64,000 nucleotides of DNA from Opitutaceae bacterium (GCA_015075305.1 JABTUS010000011.1:143035-207034), one strand, 5' to 3'; numbered from the stretch's first letter, positions 25,519-36,394 are shown. The notes: a model not told the origin generated them from the letters alone. Numbers and translations: made by a program.

Positions 25519-26019
25519 CGCCGGAGATTTTCACGCGGAGTCGCGAGGACGCGAAGGCGGAGAGAAAATAGCGGAGAGGTTTCATTCCCTTGGAGGGGCA
25601 CGCTCCGTCGTGACCAGGGGACGAACGGCGCGTAACAGCGGCGAATAAATCGCCCATACCGCAAAATGAAAACAGGGACAGGCTATCACGATTTCCACGC
25701 CATCGGATGGCAATTAAAGCCAAATTTTCAGCCAATCAGAAACATTAACATCATTCTTTCGGACTAAAACCGCACCCGATTTTTACACAGAATTGCGCAA
25801 ATTTTGGCTCAATTTTTTGGCATCGGGATTCGGCGAAACGGATGATGCATTTTTCCCGCCTCTGCACATCGGGATTTGAGAGGGAGAATTAGACATCAAA
25901 TCATCCTTTAGGATGATAGTAATTTCCGGTGGCTTTCTGCTACTCTCTTTCCGCCTAAAAGTGATTAGCCGCCTCACGGCGGCGGGTTACTCCTTACGCA
26001 GTAGATAACCAAAAACAAA
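25519..26019 (+). promoter_or_regulatory. Leader of the giant surface protein gene, AT-rich with hairpins
   Basis: 501 nt without a gene. The first 130 nt hold REP copy A and its GACGCG tract. The remainder is markedly more AT-rich than the rest of the window. It contains a 10-bp direct repeat CATCGGGATT at 25821 and 25867, a 7-bp hairpin ATCATCC-TTTA-GGATGAT (25900-25917), and a 6-bp hairpin GCCGCC-TCAC-GGCGGC (25968-25983) 36 nt before the start codon. The sequence just before the ATG is AACCAAAAACAAA with no Shine-Dalgarno. Promoter and transcript start were not identified; operator or RNA-structure roles are inference. Confidence 0.45.
25589..25643 (+). repeat. REP-like palindromic repeat, copy A
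   Basis: Consensus CTTGGAGGGGCACGCTCCGT followed by CGTGACCAGGGGACG. A stem GGGCACG/CGTGACC (one mismatch) closes the loop CTCCGT. It is preceded by a TCACGCGGAG... GACGCG-rich tract (25531-25565) found beside other copies, and lies just after the Wzt-like gene. Confidence 0.85.
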
Positions 26020-29000
26020 ATGGCTAAACGCACAAAAAAAGCTAAAAACTCGCGTTCCAACCTTCGGGTTGAATCGCTCGAACAACGCCAGTTGCTCGCC
26101 AACGTTGTTGGCGGAGGCGTTGAGGTGTTGAGTGATTTCACTCACTCCAACGGCAACGTGTATGACCAGGTCCTCATGACCGGTCCGAGCGTTACCGTAA
26201 CTCCCGACCCCGGTCAGATCGTCCGGGTGTCGTTCCTCGATCAGGGTGGCGACATCGTGCAGGCGGAATTCGCCGGCAGTGGCACGATGCACATCACGCT
26301 TGAGGACCTCAAACGTGCCGGCGATGCCGGTTACCTCAACCCCAATCCCGCCCAGAATCTGCCCGCGGGCGGATACGTGCAGGGCTTGGCCACCATCACC
26401 ATCGACAAGTCCGAGCTTTCGACGAACCTGAATATTTTTGCGGCCGGCAAGCTGCAGAATCCCGGGTTCTTCAATGACCCGAACAAGAATGGCGGCAACG
26501 GACTCGCCGACATCGCCCGTATTATTCTTGTCGGCAACGAGAAGAACAATGCCGGCTTCACCAACATGGGCAGCATCATCGCGGGCAGCGCGGTGTTTTC
26601 GGCTGAGACGGGAGTCGTCGGTATCCGCGGTGAGAACGTTGCCGTTCAAGGCAAAGTCGTCATCGGCGACATCGATGCCAAGGGCTCCGGTGTTCCGACC
26701 CTGATGTTCAACTCGAACAGCCAGTTCCAGTACGTCAGCGTCCGCGGTGGCGATCTCCGCCAGTCGAACGGCACTTCGTTCGACAGCTTCGGTGGCGCCG
26801 CAGGAGGTCCTCCGGGCGGTTCACCGGGCAATGCTGTAAACCAGACCATCGCTGGCTTCAGCTTCTTCAACAGCACCGACGGCCAAGCCGCGAACTTGGA
26901 CTTCCGTCCCGCGGTTCCAGTTAATGCCGCCGCCATCCGTCTCGCAGCCATTGAGCAGCAGACGCTGATGTCGGGCGACTGGACCTACGACTGGACCAAT
27001 CCCCAGGCGGTCAAAGTCACCCAGAACGGCACGGATGTGTCGAAGTACTATGGTGGCGACTGGCTGGCGAAGGGTGGCATTCAGGCGAGTCTCGACTACG
27101 CCTTCGAGCGCCGCAGCTTCCTCGGTAATATCACCATCACCGGTGACCTGCCCGCTGGTTATGAAATGAATCTGGCGGACGCTCGTGCGAACGTCACGTT
27201 CAACAATAACTTCTACGGCAGTCTCATTGTTGACGGCTTCGGTGCCAGCATCGACGGCACTCTTGAGATCAAGGGCAACCTCGACGGCGCGGTTTCTGTC
27301 AATGGTCTTGATCGCGCCACCGTCATGGGGACAATTCGTGACGGACAGCAGAGCACGCTCAATGCCCTCCTGGTCGGCGGCAGCACCGGACCGTTCACGG
27401 ATGTGCGCGCTGAGGACATCAATTCGGTCACCATCCGCAATAACTTCTCCGGCATCATCAGCACGGACGTTACCCGCGGCAATGCGTGGACTCCGTCGCA
27501 GCGCACCGTCGGTGGCGCCTACGTCGACGTCGAAGGCAAGATCGGCAATGTCTCGATCGGTTATGACGCCGCTGGCGCATCGACCGGTGGCTCGATTGTC
27601 AATGGCACGATCCAGGGCATGTCGGGCATCGGCAATGTCAAGGTCGGTGGCGATATCTGGGGCTCGCCCGTCAATCAGGCGGTCTTTGTCACCCAGAGCA
27701 ACCCCGGCGCGGCTCCAAATGACGTTGGTCGTTACGGTTCTGCAAATATTGGAACCATCGATGTCCGCGGTGATGTCGACCTCGACGGAATCGACACCCG
27801 GCTCATCCAGATCGGTTTGATGGAAAATGGAGGTACAGGCAATGGTACCTACGGGAACATCACGGTTCAGGGTCTGACGACCACGAACACGGTTCCCGGT
27901 GCCAAGATCGGCACGGAAACGCAGCTCATCCCGGGCAGCGAATCCTTCGTGCGCATCCTCTCGCCGTTCACCGACAATGGTTTCGTCACCAATCCGGCGC
28001 TTGGCCAGAAGCTGGTCACGAACTATGATCCGGATGGCGTTTCCGGCCCGCTCGACGACACCTACTTCGTCACGGCCAACGACGTCAAGGCTGGTGCCCA
28101 GGTCTATGATCTGAACTCCAAGGCCATGGTCGCCGCCAAGGCCGGTGATCGCGTGCCCGCCCTCGCCGGCGGGGCGCCCATCATCGATTCCTTCGGCAAC
28201 GTCCTCTACCGCCAGAACACGGCTCTGTTCGAAGGCAAGACCCAGGTGGTCGATGTCTTCGGACCCCCGACCGTCACGGTGGTCAGCGGCAACCGCGGCA
28301 ACCTCGACGGTGTGTACAATAACTTCGGTTCGATCCTCATCGGCGGACTCCTCGGAGCCCAGCAGAAGACGACCGGCAAGATCAGCATCACCGACAATGT
28401 CGACATGACATTCGGCGGCGTGCTGATCAATGCATCCGGAGACAACAACCAGGCCGTCATCGGCACCGTTGGCACCATTGGTGAAATCACGATCAACAAC
28501 ACCGCCGGGGCCACAGCGGACCTCGTCGTTGGTGGTGTGATCGGATCACCGGCAGCCATCACCGCGACCAACAGCGGCACGTCCCATATCGGACTCGCGG
28601 GCTTCAACGCCACGGGCTTCGAAGATGTGGTGTTTGGCCCTGGCAATGGCGGCTACGCCTTCCACGTCACCGGCATCGACAAGGGTGTCAATGTGACGAC
28701 GGTCACGGGCGTCGGTGACGGCACCGGCACCGGCACGGTGTCGCCTTCGGTCACCTTCAACTCATTGATCGCATTGGACAACGGCACGAGTGAAGCCGCG
28801 CAGAAAGCGCTGCTGAGCATCAACACCGGCGCTGTCAACTCGCAGATCATCTTTAACAACAACTCCGGCATTCTCGTTGATGATGGTGGCAACACCGGCC
28901 AAGGCTCGCAGATTGGCGACATCAACCTGAGTTCGGATTATGTCCGCTTCAGCGGACAGCTCACGGGCCGCGCGTTCGGCAACATCACCCTCGCGGGTGG

Positions 29001-32000
29001 TGCCGGAATCAATTCCGGATCGGACACGGCGGTCAACTTCAACGGCACGATCAACGCCTCTTCCATCGGAGCCATCACGGCCTCCGCCACATCGGGCGAT
29101 GTCGTGTTCGCTCCGGCTGACATCAATGGCATCGGCACGAAGGGTTCGGTCAACGGTCTCACGCCCATGGCGTCGATTGGTTCGATCGTACTCAATACGG
29201 CCGGCGCCAACAATGGTGGCGACATCACGTTCGGCAATGGCGCTCTCTATGACGCCAATGTCGGCCCGATCACCATCACTGCCGGTCACAAGCTGTTCGT
29301 CAACGAGGCGGGCACGGTGGTCGACAATCCCGGCCATGTGACCATCAACTATGGCACGACGGGCAATATCGGCAACCTCAACGTCACCACCACGACGGGC
29401 AATATCAACAACGCCCTCGTGATCCAGGGAGACGCGGCCGACATCACCTACACCGCCGGTGCGGCCATTGTCGACAAGCTCGACAATGCGATCGGTGGTC
29501 CGGGTGTCATCGGCGACCTCGTTCGTGCGGGCAGCATCAATGCTGACCAGACGATCTGGGGCAAACGCGGTGTGACGACGTTCGAGACCTACGGCCAGAA
29601 TGCGGACGGCTCCGTGAGGACGCTTCCCGAATTCACAGCTGGCGGCGTGACCTACAAGATCCTGCCCTCCGGCTCGATCGACGCCCGCCTGAATTACGCC
29701 GGCGGTTCCACCGCGACGGGTGATGCCTTCATCGCCAAGTCCGGTGCCGGCGGCATCAGCGTCGTGTACAATATCATTGGACACGATGACAACAACGACG
29801 GCGTCATGGCGATTTCCGAAATCGGCCATGGCGGCAATGTGAATGTCAGCAGCATTTCGGGTGACATCCGGTTCGCCGGTGGCACCATCTTGCCTGACTA
29901 CACGCATGTTGCCACGCTGGGCAATGTCGCTCTGAAGACCGGCAGCTATGCTCAACCGAGCGGCCTGCTCACGGGTGCTGAAATCGGCAACATCGATCTC
30001 GGCTTCAATGCGCTGGACACCCTGCTCGCCAATGCACCTGGCGGCGGTGGCGTGCAGTCCACGGGAGGCTTCGAAGGCCACGTGGGCAACATCTCGGCCA
30101 CCACCTCAGGAGGCAATATCGCGTTTGGCGGCCTCTTCGGAGCATTGCAGAACGTCGGCGGCAATCCAGCCGCTGACTTCGCCAACCCGGGGACCTCCCG
30201 CTTCGACGGCAACGTCGGCACGGTAACCCTGAGCGCAGGCTCTGTGGCTCACACCGGCGGTGTAGCCGTGGGTAACATATCGACCTCTGAGGACGGCGTA
30301 GTCTTCAAGGCCAACCATGGCCTCGTGAAGGCGAGCGTCGTCGATGTTGGCACCATCGATGTTGGATTCTTCTCAGATGGCTGGCGCATGCCGACCGGCA
30401 ACAGCTACGAGTTCAATGCGGAGCAGGGTCCGATCGATGCGTTCGTTGGATCCACCTCCTATGACGCCAACAACAACGGTCTGATCACGGCCAATGAGTA
30501 TGGTCGCGCAGGCGACATCGCGATCGTCAGCAAGGGTGGCAACGTCTCCCTTAACTTGGGCTCTCAGGCATATAGATCGAGCCTTGAGCAGTCGATGATC
30601 GGCAATGTCACGGTCAACAACCAGGCGTTCGTTGGCGTGAAGAACGGTGCCACCGATACCATTGGCACGGGTACGACCGCACTCGGCAGTGCAGTCGCCG
30701 GTGCAGCTGGCAACATCACGATCGCCGGCGTTGCTCAGGTCGGTGCCGTTGGCAACCTCGTTGCCAACACCAATACCGGTCTGATCACGCACAGCGGTGT
30801 CTTCGGCGACCTTGGCACCTCGACCTTCACGACAACGTCCTACTCGGACACTGACACGGATCCGAATTCCACGGCTGAAGCTCCGGTTCTGCTTGGAAGC
30901 GGCAATATCCAACTCGGTGGCGGCTTCGCAGTTGCAGAGGCCGCTGCTCTCATCGTCAACGGCAAACACGGCACCTCGACCTACACGGTTGCGGAAGACG
31001 GCACGATCATGGGCACCGCCTACTACGGCGGCGCTGCGGTCGGTGCATCGTCGCTGGTCACCAACTCGGTTCGTGGCAATACCAGCCTCTCGATCTGGGC
31101 GCAGGACTACGACGCCGACGGAAGCGGCAACATCACCGCCAGCGAATATGGCACGTTCGGCTCGAGCACACTCAAGACCACTTCCGGTGGCGATGTGACG
31201 CTCCAGCTTGGCACGGACCAGAACAACGCTGCGGTGCTTGCGAAGAACCTCGTCCCGCAGTTCACGTTCGGCGACGTCGGTGTCACGGTGGCTGATCGCT
31301 ACACGAGCACCTCCGCCACGGCGGCGGACGTTCTCGCGGATGCGGCCAACATCACGATCACGGGTGTGGGCGCTGATGCCACCAACGCAGCCGCTTTCGG
31401 TCCCTACACGGGCAACCGCGGCAACGTCGGCAACATCACCGCGGGCACGGTCCAGGGCAACATCGTGCTGAACGGCACCTTCGGCGGTCTGGGCAATCAG
31501 AACCTGACGATCACCCGTTACCTCGACGATATCGGAGCCAACGACAAGACGTTCGCTGGCAATCTCACCTACAGCCCGACGGTTCTCGGCACGCATGGCA
31601 CCGCCACGCTGCGCACGACGAACCTCGGTGCGACGGGCACGGGCACGATCACCGGCGGCGCCATCACCGGCGTCGCCACCTTCGGCGGTGCGGCGGCCAA
31701 TGCGGTCTCCGTTGACGCCAAGACCGAGCGCGCCAACATCAACCTCGATGTCATCGCCCTCGGCTATGACATCAATGGCGACGGCAAGATCACCGACGGA
31801 AGCGCAAACAACGTTCCGGGTGACTTGGAATTCGCCAGCGTTGGCAACGTACTGGCGGAATCCACGTCCGCGGGTGACATCACCCTCGGCCTGGGCATCG
31901 CCACTGCGGATGGCTCGAAGATCGGTTCCAAGATCGGCAATGTCACGGCCGTTTCCGATGACGACATCTACAAGGTTGTCGCGAATGGGAAAGACACGGT

Positions 32001-35000
32001 GGTCGACGTCGGCAACGTTACGGTCAAGGGCAAGTCTCCTGCGACGAACTTCAGCGCAGGTTCGATCGGCACGATCGGCATCACCGTCAGTACCGGTGAC
32101 GCCACGCTGACCGGCAACTTCGGCTCCATCGCCGGAGTGACGATCAACACCGGCACCTATACCGACGCTGACATTGGCGGCGGAAATCCGGGTGTGGCCT
32201 TCGCGGGTGACATCATCCTCGGCAATAACACTGCCGGAGACAATACCTTCGCGGACGTGACCGGTTTGACCACCTTGAACATCGCAGGCTCCACAGGCGC
32301 CTCGGCGTTTACGGTGTACGAAATGGGCACGATCATGGGTGAGGTCTTCAGTGCAGGCTCAGGTGTTGGCTCATGGACGCTGACCGCAGCCCGCGGTGGA
32401 GCAACCGCCGCAACGGCGACCGCCAACGGTGCCTCGGGCACCGCGATCGACGTCAACTTCGTCGCCGGCTTCGATGCCAACGACGGAGATGCGAGACCGG
32501 ACACCGGCATTGACACCGGCTCCTTCGGCGACATCACCGCGACTTCGACGTTCGGTGATGTCATCATTGGTGTTGGCGGACGCACGTCCGGCTCCACGAT
32601 TGGCAATGTCACGGTTTCGACGGGCTCATCCATCGTTGAAGTCGGCGGCGCGGACAAGTTCACCCACGGCAGTGCGGAAATCCAAGGTCTGTCCAGCTTC
32701 CCTACCGAGGGCACGGACAAGAAGTTTGGAACTGCCGATGACCTGCTCCTCTTCGCAGGTACGGTTGGAAATCTGTCGGCGACGACAGCCTACGGCAGTG
32801 CGAGCATCACTGGTGACTTCAATGCCACCGGAGCGATCAGCCTCACGGCCGGCGCGAAGGTTGACGTTGATACAAACACGGCGATTACCACCGAGGATCC
32901 CGTCGTCGCCTTCGCGGGTGACGTCTTCCTCGGCACGGGTGCAACCCCCGTCTACTTCGGTGGCAGCACCGGAGCGATCACGCTCAAGGCGGTTGACACG
33001 TCGGTTCTTGCAGCCGGCCTCGCTGGCAAGGCGGGAACTGTGGCCAACCTCGGCAACGCCTCGGCCAACGCGTTCTTTGCAGGCGCGGCAGGTACGTTCA
33101 ATGCGACCACAGACCGCGGCACGATCGACGTCGATCTCGAACTCGGGTTCGACAAGGACAACGCTGATCTCGATGGCACTCGCTCGACGGGTGAAGACAC
33201 CGGCACCATGGGCGCAGTCGCGCTGGCCAGCACGGATGGCAACATCCTGGCCACGCTCGACAGCACCACGACGGGCTCCACCTACGGCGCGGTTGTCATC
33301 ACGACGGGCTCCACCATTACGGCGGTGTCCGGCGCTGACAACATCATCGCCCAGGGCAACATTACCATCGACGGCGACAACGATGCCGAAGGCAACGGTA
33401 ACGTCGGCACCATCACCTCGCTCACGGCCACGGCTGCGACGGGCAACATCATGTTGTCCGGCATCCAGGGGAACGTGGGTCCGGTGACATTGACTACGGG
33501 TTCCAACATCGACATCGACTCCAATTCGTCGATTTCGGGTGAAGACCCGATTGTCAACGTCGCGGGTGACATCACCCTTGGTCTGACGGTCCGCCGCAAT
33601 CACGGCCCGATCGTCGCGACAGCGGGTGACATCGCCACGGCCGGCCTCGCGGCTGGTCCGACCGGCGACATCACCGGCAACCTCACGTTCAATGGCACCC
33701 TCACGGGTGGCACGAACTCGTTCACGGCCACGACGCAGCAGGGCAACATCAACGTGGGCATTAACTCGCTAAAGTATCTTACGGTCGCGGGCGACACTGG
33801 CGTCACGGCCAACAATACCACCACGAACACGGACGACTACGTCGGTGCGGTTGGCGACATTGTTGCGACGAGCCTCTACGGCGACATCACGATTGGCCTC
33901 ACGACCGACAGCGTTGCCAAGATTGCTGGTACAGACGCGATTCGCTTCGCATCGATCGGCAATGTCACGGCAACGACGGGTGCCAGCTACCTGCCCCAGG
34001 CGGGTCCGGCAAACGACGTTGAGCAGCTCCGCGGCGATATCTCCATCGGCGTTGGCAGCATCTCGAACGGTATCCTCGGCAATGTAACGGCCAACACGAC
34101 CACGGGCAACATCGTCTTCGGTACGGGTGGCACGTTCAACAATGTCGTCGGCAATGTCACCCTCACGGCTGGCAGCTACACCGACACGACGTCGTACAAG
34201 GCCGGCAACATCACGTTCGGCGGCAGCTATGCCACGACCAACAACAATGCTGGCGACTTCGACACGACCCTTGGTGCGGTGACTCTCATCACCGGTGGTG
34301 CGATTGACAACGGCGGTGTTGGTGCTGCGGGCAACATTACCCTCGGCGTCAACTTCGGCGGTGCCTGGACGGACGCTGGAGTTGTCGGAACCATCGAAAG
34401 CGGTGAGCAGGCGCTCTTCACGGGCGGCGCGTTCAACGCGACGGTGACCGATGGCCAGATCGGCGGTGGCATCTCTGCTGCTCCTGGCTTCGGCGCCACC
34501 CTGCCGGTCACATCTCTCAAGTCCACCGGAGGTTCAACCTCCGCTGGAACGGGCGATGTGAACGTCGCTGGCACGGGCTCGTTCGCGAGCGTTGCTTCGT
34601 TCAACATCGAGACGGTCGACGGCGATGCGGTTTTCGGTGGTACCTGGGAAACCCCGGCGGTCACCTCGTTCAACGTCACGAGCGGCAAGGGTACGGCTGC
34701 CTTCGCGGGCCAGCTCATGCTCGACACGCCGAATGCGACGAACTTCAACTCGGTCAACGCCAAGGTCCAGGATCTCATGGTCTGGGCGAAGAACGGAGAT
34801 GCGTCGATGGTCCCATTGGCGATCCTCGGTGCCAATACACTGAACCGCCCGAACCTGGGTGTCGCCGATGACAATCGTACGTTCGTCCTCGAGAACATCA
34901 CGTTCAAGGCGGCGGGTACGGGTGGCATTGCGGGCACCTCAGCCATCCTGGGCCAGATCGGTGGCGCTGAAACCACCCGGATCACCAACCTCGTGTTCGA

Positions 35001-36267
35001 CGTCCCGACCCTCACCGGTCTGACGACGCTCGACGGCACGGGTGCTGGCCCGGCGGTCCTCGCCCACGACATGACGAAGATCACGTTCAACGGCAATGCA
35101 TCGCTCGCCGGCGGAACGGAGATCCTCGCTTCGGACGCCCTCACGAACCGCACGCGTATCGGCAATGTCGACTACACGGCGATCACGGTGGGTGCCGCGG
35201 CCAACAAGGGTGCCAACCTCGACATCATTGGAGAACTGATCTTCAATGGCTCCGTCGCGGGCAACGTCGCCACTTCGCTGATCACCGGCAACCGTGGTGA
35301 AATCGAGGCATCCTCGATCGGCAAGTTGACGATCAACGCTCCGGTCGACCCGACCACAACCGTCAAGTACACCGCCCAGAACCTCGACATCCTCACGAGC
35401 AATGCTCGTGGTGGTGTGGCTCAGGGCGAAGCGCTCCGGGTTTTGGGCAACTCGAGCCTCGACAGTCCGAACGCGATCACCGCGTTCTCGATTGGCGATG
35501 TTTCGATCACCCACAGCCTCCAGGGCAACTCGACGGGTTCGACGGTCTTTGCCGGCTCGAACGCCATCTCGGCGCTCGGCGGCATGGGCAACCTCACGAT
35601 CAAGTCCACGCTCTCCGGCTCGGTGCAGGCTCCCCTGCTCACGCCGACCGGCGGCGCCTGGTTCTCCGTGGGTGACGGCGACGGTCTCGGCAACGCGACC
35701 GCCAAAGTCGACGCCAACGGTGACGGTACCCTCGTGGCCTACGCCGACGTCAACACGACGGCGGGTGTCGCGGGTGACAAGGTGTCCATTGGCGCGATCT
35801 CGATCGACGCTGGCAGCAGCTATGCTCCCCCGGCCGCTCAGAATCCGGACTTCGGCAACATCGGTGGCAGCAATGCTTCCGCGACGGATGGCCTCGTCAT
35901 CCTCGCTGCGGCGATTGCTCCGGCCGCCGGTGACACCGCAGCCACGCGTGCTGCGGCCTACACCGAACTGTACGGCTACGTGGCCTCGGTTGAAATCAAG
36001 AACGCTGGCATCCGCCCGGATGCCGACGGTACTGACTTCACCGTGGCTGCTGGCGGCGCCTTCGCCGCCGGTGTGGCGGGTGGCAGCGGTGACGCCGGTG
36101 CGCTCATCGCGGTCGCCGGTGACACCAGCACGGCTGGCATTGGTGATGTGATCAACGATCTGAATCCTGCGCTCGTTCCGCTGACCGCTGGCAATGGCCG
36201 AATCCTCGGTCTCGCCGGTGTCTCCACGGCATACGACCAGGGTGACGTTGTTGTGTACGTCCTCTAA
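26020..36267 (+). CDS. Giant repetitive surface protein with LEPR-XLL-like N-terminus
   Basis: 3415 residues. The N-terminus is a basic run followed by SLEQRQLLA (residues 19-27), a variant of the LEPR-XLL-type motif of planctomycete and related giant exported proteins, with no classical signal peptide. The rest is Gly/Thr/Asn/Asp-rich with few charged Lys and almost no Cys, built of short beta-strand repeats (VGNI-T-x-T-x-x-G-NI style), suggesting a beta-solenoid. Seven DxDxDG-like loops recur at residues about 1255, 1481, 1697, 1916, 2151, 2377 and 2586. The C-terminus (DQGDVVVYVL) is not PEP-CTERM, Por or LPXTG. It ends 31 nt before a strong terminator, so it is probably a single-gene transcript. 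Likely an S-layer or adhesion-type protein; export by the 15-23 kb operon is a hypothesis. Confidence 0.9.
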   Translation: MAKRTKKAKNSRSNLRVESLEQRQLLANVVGGGVEVLSDFTHSNGNVYDQVLMTGPSVTVTPDPGQIVRVSFLDQGGDIVQAEFAGSGTMHITLEDLKRAGDAGYLNPNPAQNLPAGGYVQGLATITIDKSELSTNLNIFAAGKLQNPGFFNDPNKNGGNGLADIARIILVGNEKNNAGFTNMGSIIAGSAVFSAETGVVGIRGENVAVQGKVVIGDIDAKGSGVPTLMFNSNSQFQYVSVRGGDLRQSNGTSFDSFGGAAGGPPGGSPGNAVNQTIAGFSFFNSTDGQAANLDFRPAVPVNAAAIRLAAIEQQTLMSGDWTYDWTNPQAVKVTQNGTDVSKYYGGDWLAKGGIQASLDYAFERRSFLGNITITGDLPAGYEMNLADARANVTFNNNFYGSLIVDGFGASIDGTLEIKGNLDGAVSVNGLDRATVMGTIRDGQQSTLNALLVGGSTGPFTDVRAEDINSVTIRNNFSGIISTDVTRGNAWTPSQRTVGGAYVDVEGKIGNVSIGYDAAGASTGGSIVNGTIQGMSGIGNVKVGGDIWGSPVNQAVFVTQSNPGAAPNDVGRYGSANIGTIDVRGDVDLDGIDTRLIQIGLMENGGTGNGTYGNITVQGLTTTNTVPGAKIGTETQLIPGSESFVRILSPFTDNGFVTNPALGQKLVTNYDPDGVSGPLDDTYFVTANDVKAGAQVYDLNSKAMVAAKAGDRVPALAGGAPIIDSFGNVLYRQNTALFEGKTQVVDVFGPPTVTVVSGNRGNLDGVYNNFGSILIGGLLGAQQKTTGKISITDNVDMTFGGVLINASGDNNQAVIGTVGTIGEITINNTAGATADLVVGGVIGSPAAITATNSGTSHIGLAGFNATGFEDVVFGPGNGGYAFHVTGIDKGVNVTTVTGVGDGTGTGTVSPSVTFNSLIALDNGTSEAAQKALLSINTGAVNSQIIFNNNSGILVDDGGNTGQGSQIGDINLSSDYVRFSGQLTGRAFGNITLAGGAGINSGSDTAVNFNGTINASSIGAITASATSGDVVFAPADINGIGTKGSVNGLTPMASIGSIVLNTAGANNGGDITFGNGALYDANVGPITITAGHKLFVNEAGTVVDNPGHVTINYGTTGNIGNLNVTTTTGNINNALVIQGDAADITYTAGAAIVDKLDNAIGGPGVIGDLVRAGSINADQTIWGKRGVTTFETYGQNADGSVRTLPEFTAGGVTYKILPSGSIDARLNYAGGSTATGDAFIAKSGAGGISVVYNIIGHDDNNDGVMAISEIGHGGNVNVSSISGDIRFAGGTILPDYTHVATLGNVALKTGSYAQPSGLLTGAEIGNIDLGFNALDTLLANAPGGGGVQSTGGFEGHVGNISATTSGGNIAFGGLFGALQNVGGNPAADFANPGTSRFDGNVGTVTLSAGSVAHTGGVAVGNISTSEDGVVFKANHGLVKASVVDVGTIDVGFFSDGWRMPTGNSYEFNAEQGPIDAFVGSTSYDANNNGLITANEYGRAGDIAIVSKGGNVSLNLGSQAYRSSLEQSMIGNVTVNNQAFVGVKNGATDTIGTGTTALGSAVAGAAGNITIAGVAQVGAVGNLVANTNTGLITHSGVFGDLGTSTFTTTSYSDTDTDPNSTAEAPVLLGSGNIQLGGGFAVAEAAALIVNGKHGTSTYTVAEDGTIMGTAYYGGAAVGASSLVTNSVRGNTSLSIWAQDYDADGSGNITASEYGTFGSSTLKTTSGGDVTLQLGTDQNNAAVLAKNLVPQFTFGDVGVTVADRYTSTSATAADVLADAANITITGVGADATNAAAFGPYTGNRGNVGNITAGTVQGNIVLNGTFGGLGNQNLTITRYLDDIGANDKTFAGNLTYSPTVLGTHGTATLRTTNLGATGTGTITGGAITGVATFGGAAANAVSVDAKTERANINLDVIALGYDINGDGKITDGSANNVPGDLEFASVGNVLAESTSAGDITLGLGIATADGSKIGSKIGNVTAVSDDDIYKVVANGKDTVVDVGNVTVKGKSPATNFSAGSIGTIGITVSTGDATLTGNFGSIAGVTINTGTYTDADIGGGNPGVAFAGDIILGNNTAGDNTFADVTGLTTLNIAGSTGASAFTVYEMGTIMGEVFSAGSGVGSWTLTAARGGATAATATANGASGTAIDVNFVAGFDANDGDARPDTGIDTGSFGDITATSTFGDVIIGVGGRTSGSTIGNVTVSTGSSIVEVGGADKFTHGSAEIQGLSSFPTEGTDKKFGTADDLLLFAGTVGNLSATTAYGSASITGDFNATGAISLTAGAKVDVDTNTAITTEDPVVAFAGDVFLGTGATPVYFGGSTGAITLKAVDTSVLAAGLAGKAGTVANLGNASANAFFAGAAGTFNATTDRGTIDVDLELGFDKDNADLDGTRSTGEDTGTMGAVALASTDGNILATLDSTTTGSTYGAVVITTGSTITAVSGADNIIAQGNITIDGDNDAEGNGNVGTITSLTATAATGNIMLSGIQGNVGPVTLTTGSNIDIDSNSSISGEDPIVNVAGDITLGLTVRRNHGPIVATAGDIATAGLAAGPTGDITGNLTFNGTLTGGTNSFTATTQQGNINVGINSLKYLTVAGDTGVTANNTTTNTDDYVGAVGDIVATSLYGDITIGLTTDSVAKIAGTDAIRFASIGNVTATTGASYLPQAGPANDVEQLRGDISIGVGSISNGILGNVTANTTTGNIVFGTGGTFNNVVGNVTLTAGSYTDTTSYKAGNITFGGSYATTNNNAGDFDTTLGAVTLITGGAIDNGGVGAAGNITLGVNFGGAWTDAGVVGTIESGEQALFTGGAFNATVTDGQIGGGISAAPGFGATLPVTSLKSTGGSTSAGTGDVNVAGTGSFASVASFNIETVDGDAVFGGTWETPAVTSFNVTSGKGTAAFAGQLMLDTPNATNFNSVNAKVQDLMVWAKNGDASMVPLAILGANTLNRPNLGVADDNRTFVLENITFKAAGTGGIAGTSAILGQIGGAETTRITNLVFDVPTLTGLTTLDGTGAGPAVLAHDMTKITFNGNASLAGGTEILASDALTNRTRIGNVDYTAITVGAAANKGANLDIIGELIFNGSVAGNVATSLITGNRGEIEASSIGKLTINAPVDPTTTVKYTAQNLDILTSNARGGVAQGEALRVLGNSSLDSPNAITAFSIGDVSITHSLQGNSTGSTVFAGSNAISALGGMGNLTIKSTLSGSVQAPLLTPTGGAWFSVGDGDGLGNATAKVDANGDGTLVAYADVNTTAGVAGDKVSIGAISIDAGSSYAPPAAQNPDFGNIGGSNASATDGLVILAAAIAPAAGDTAATRAAAYTELYGYVASVEIKNAGIRPDADGTDFTVAAGGAFAAGVAGGSGDAGALIAVAGDTSTAGIGDVINDLNPALVPLTAGNGRILGLAGVSTAYDQGDVVVYVL
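29780..33790 (+). repeat. Seven long internal repeats of about 209-235 residues
   Basis: Within the giant protein, an acidic DxDxDG-like loop followed by G-x-x-GDI and a second GD(I/V) or GNI strand recurs seven times. Spacings are 226, 216, 219, 235, 226 and 209 residues. The best loops are YDANNNGLITANEYG (1481), YDADGSGNITASEYG (1697) and YDINGDGKITDG (1916), which look like calcium-binding EF-hand/dockerin loops; the later three are degraded. Confidence 0.75.
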
Positions 36268-36297
36268 CCGAACAGGCTTAAACGCCTAAAAGCTTCA

Positions 36298-36329
36298 GGG
36301 GCCGGTCCTCAGGGACCGGCCCCTTTTTT
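36298..36329 (+). terminator. Rho-independent terminator of the giant surface protein gene
   Basis: A perfect 11-bp stem GGGGCCGGTCC/GGACCGGCCCC (36298-36308 and 36313-36323), 4-nt loop TCAG, followed by TTTTTT. It starts 31 nt after the TAA of the giant gene. Confidence 0.95.
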
Positions 36330-36394
36330 GTGCGCAGGAAAGCGGCTCTGGACGGAGACGCTCATCGGAAATTCCTGCCAGTCTTTCCCCAGCC

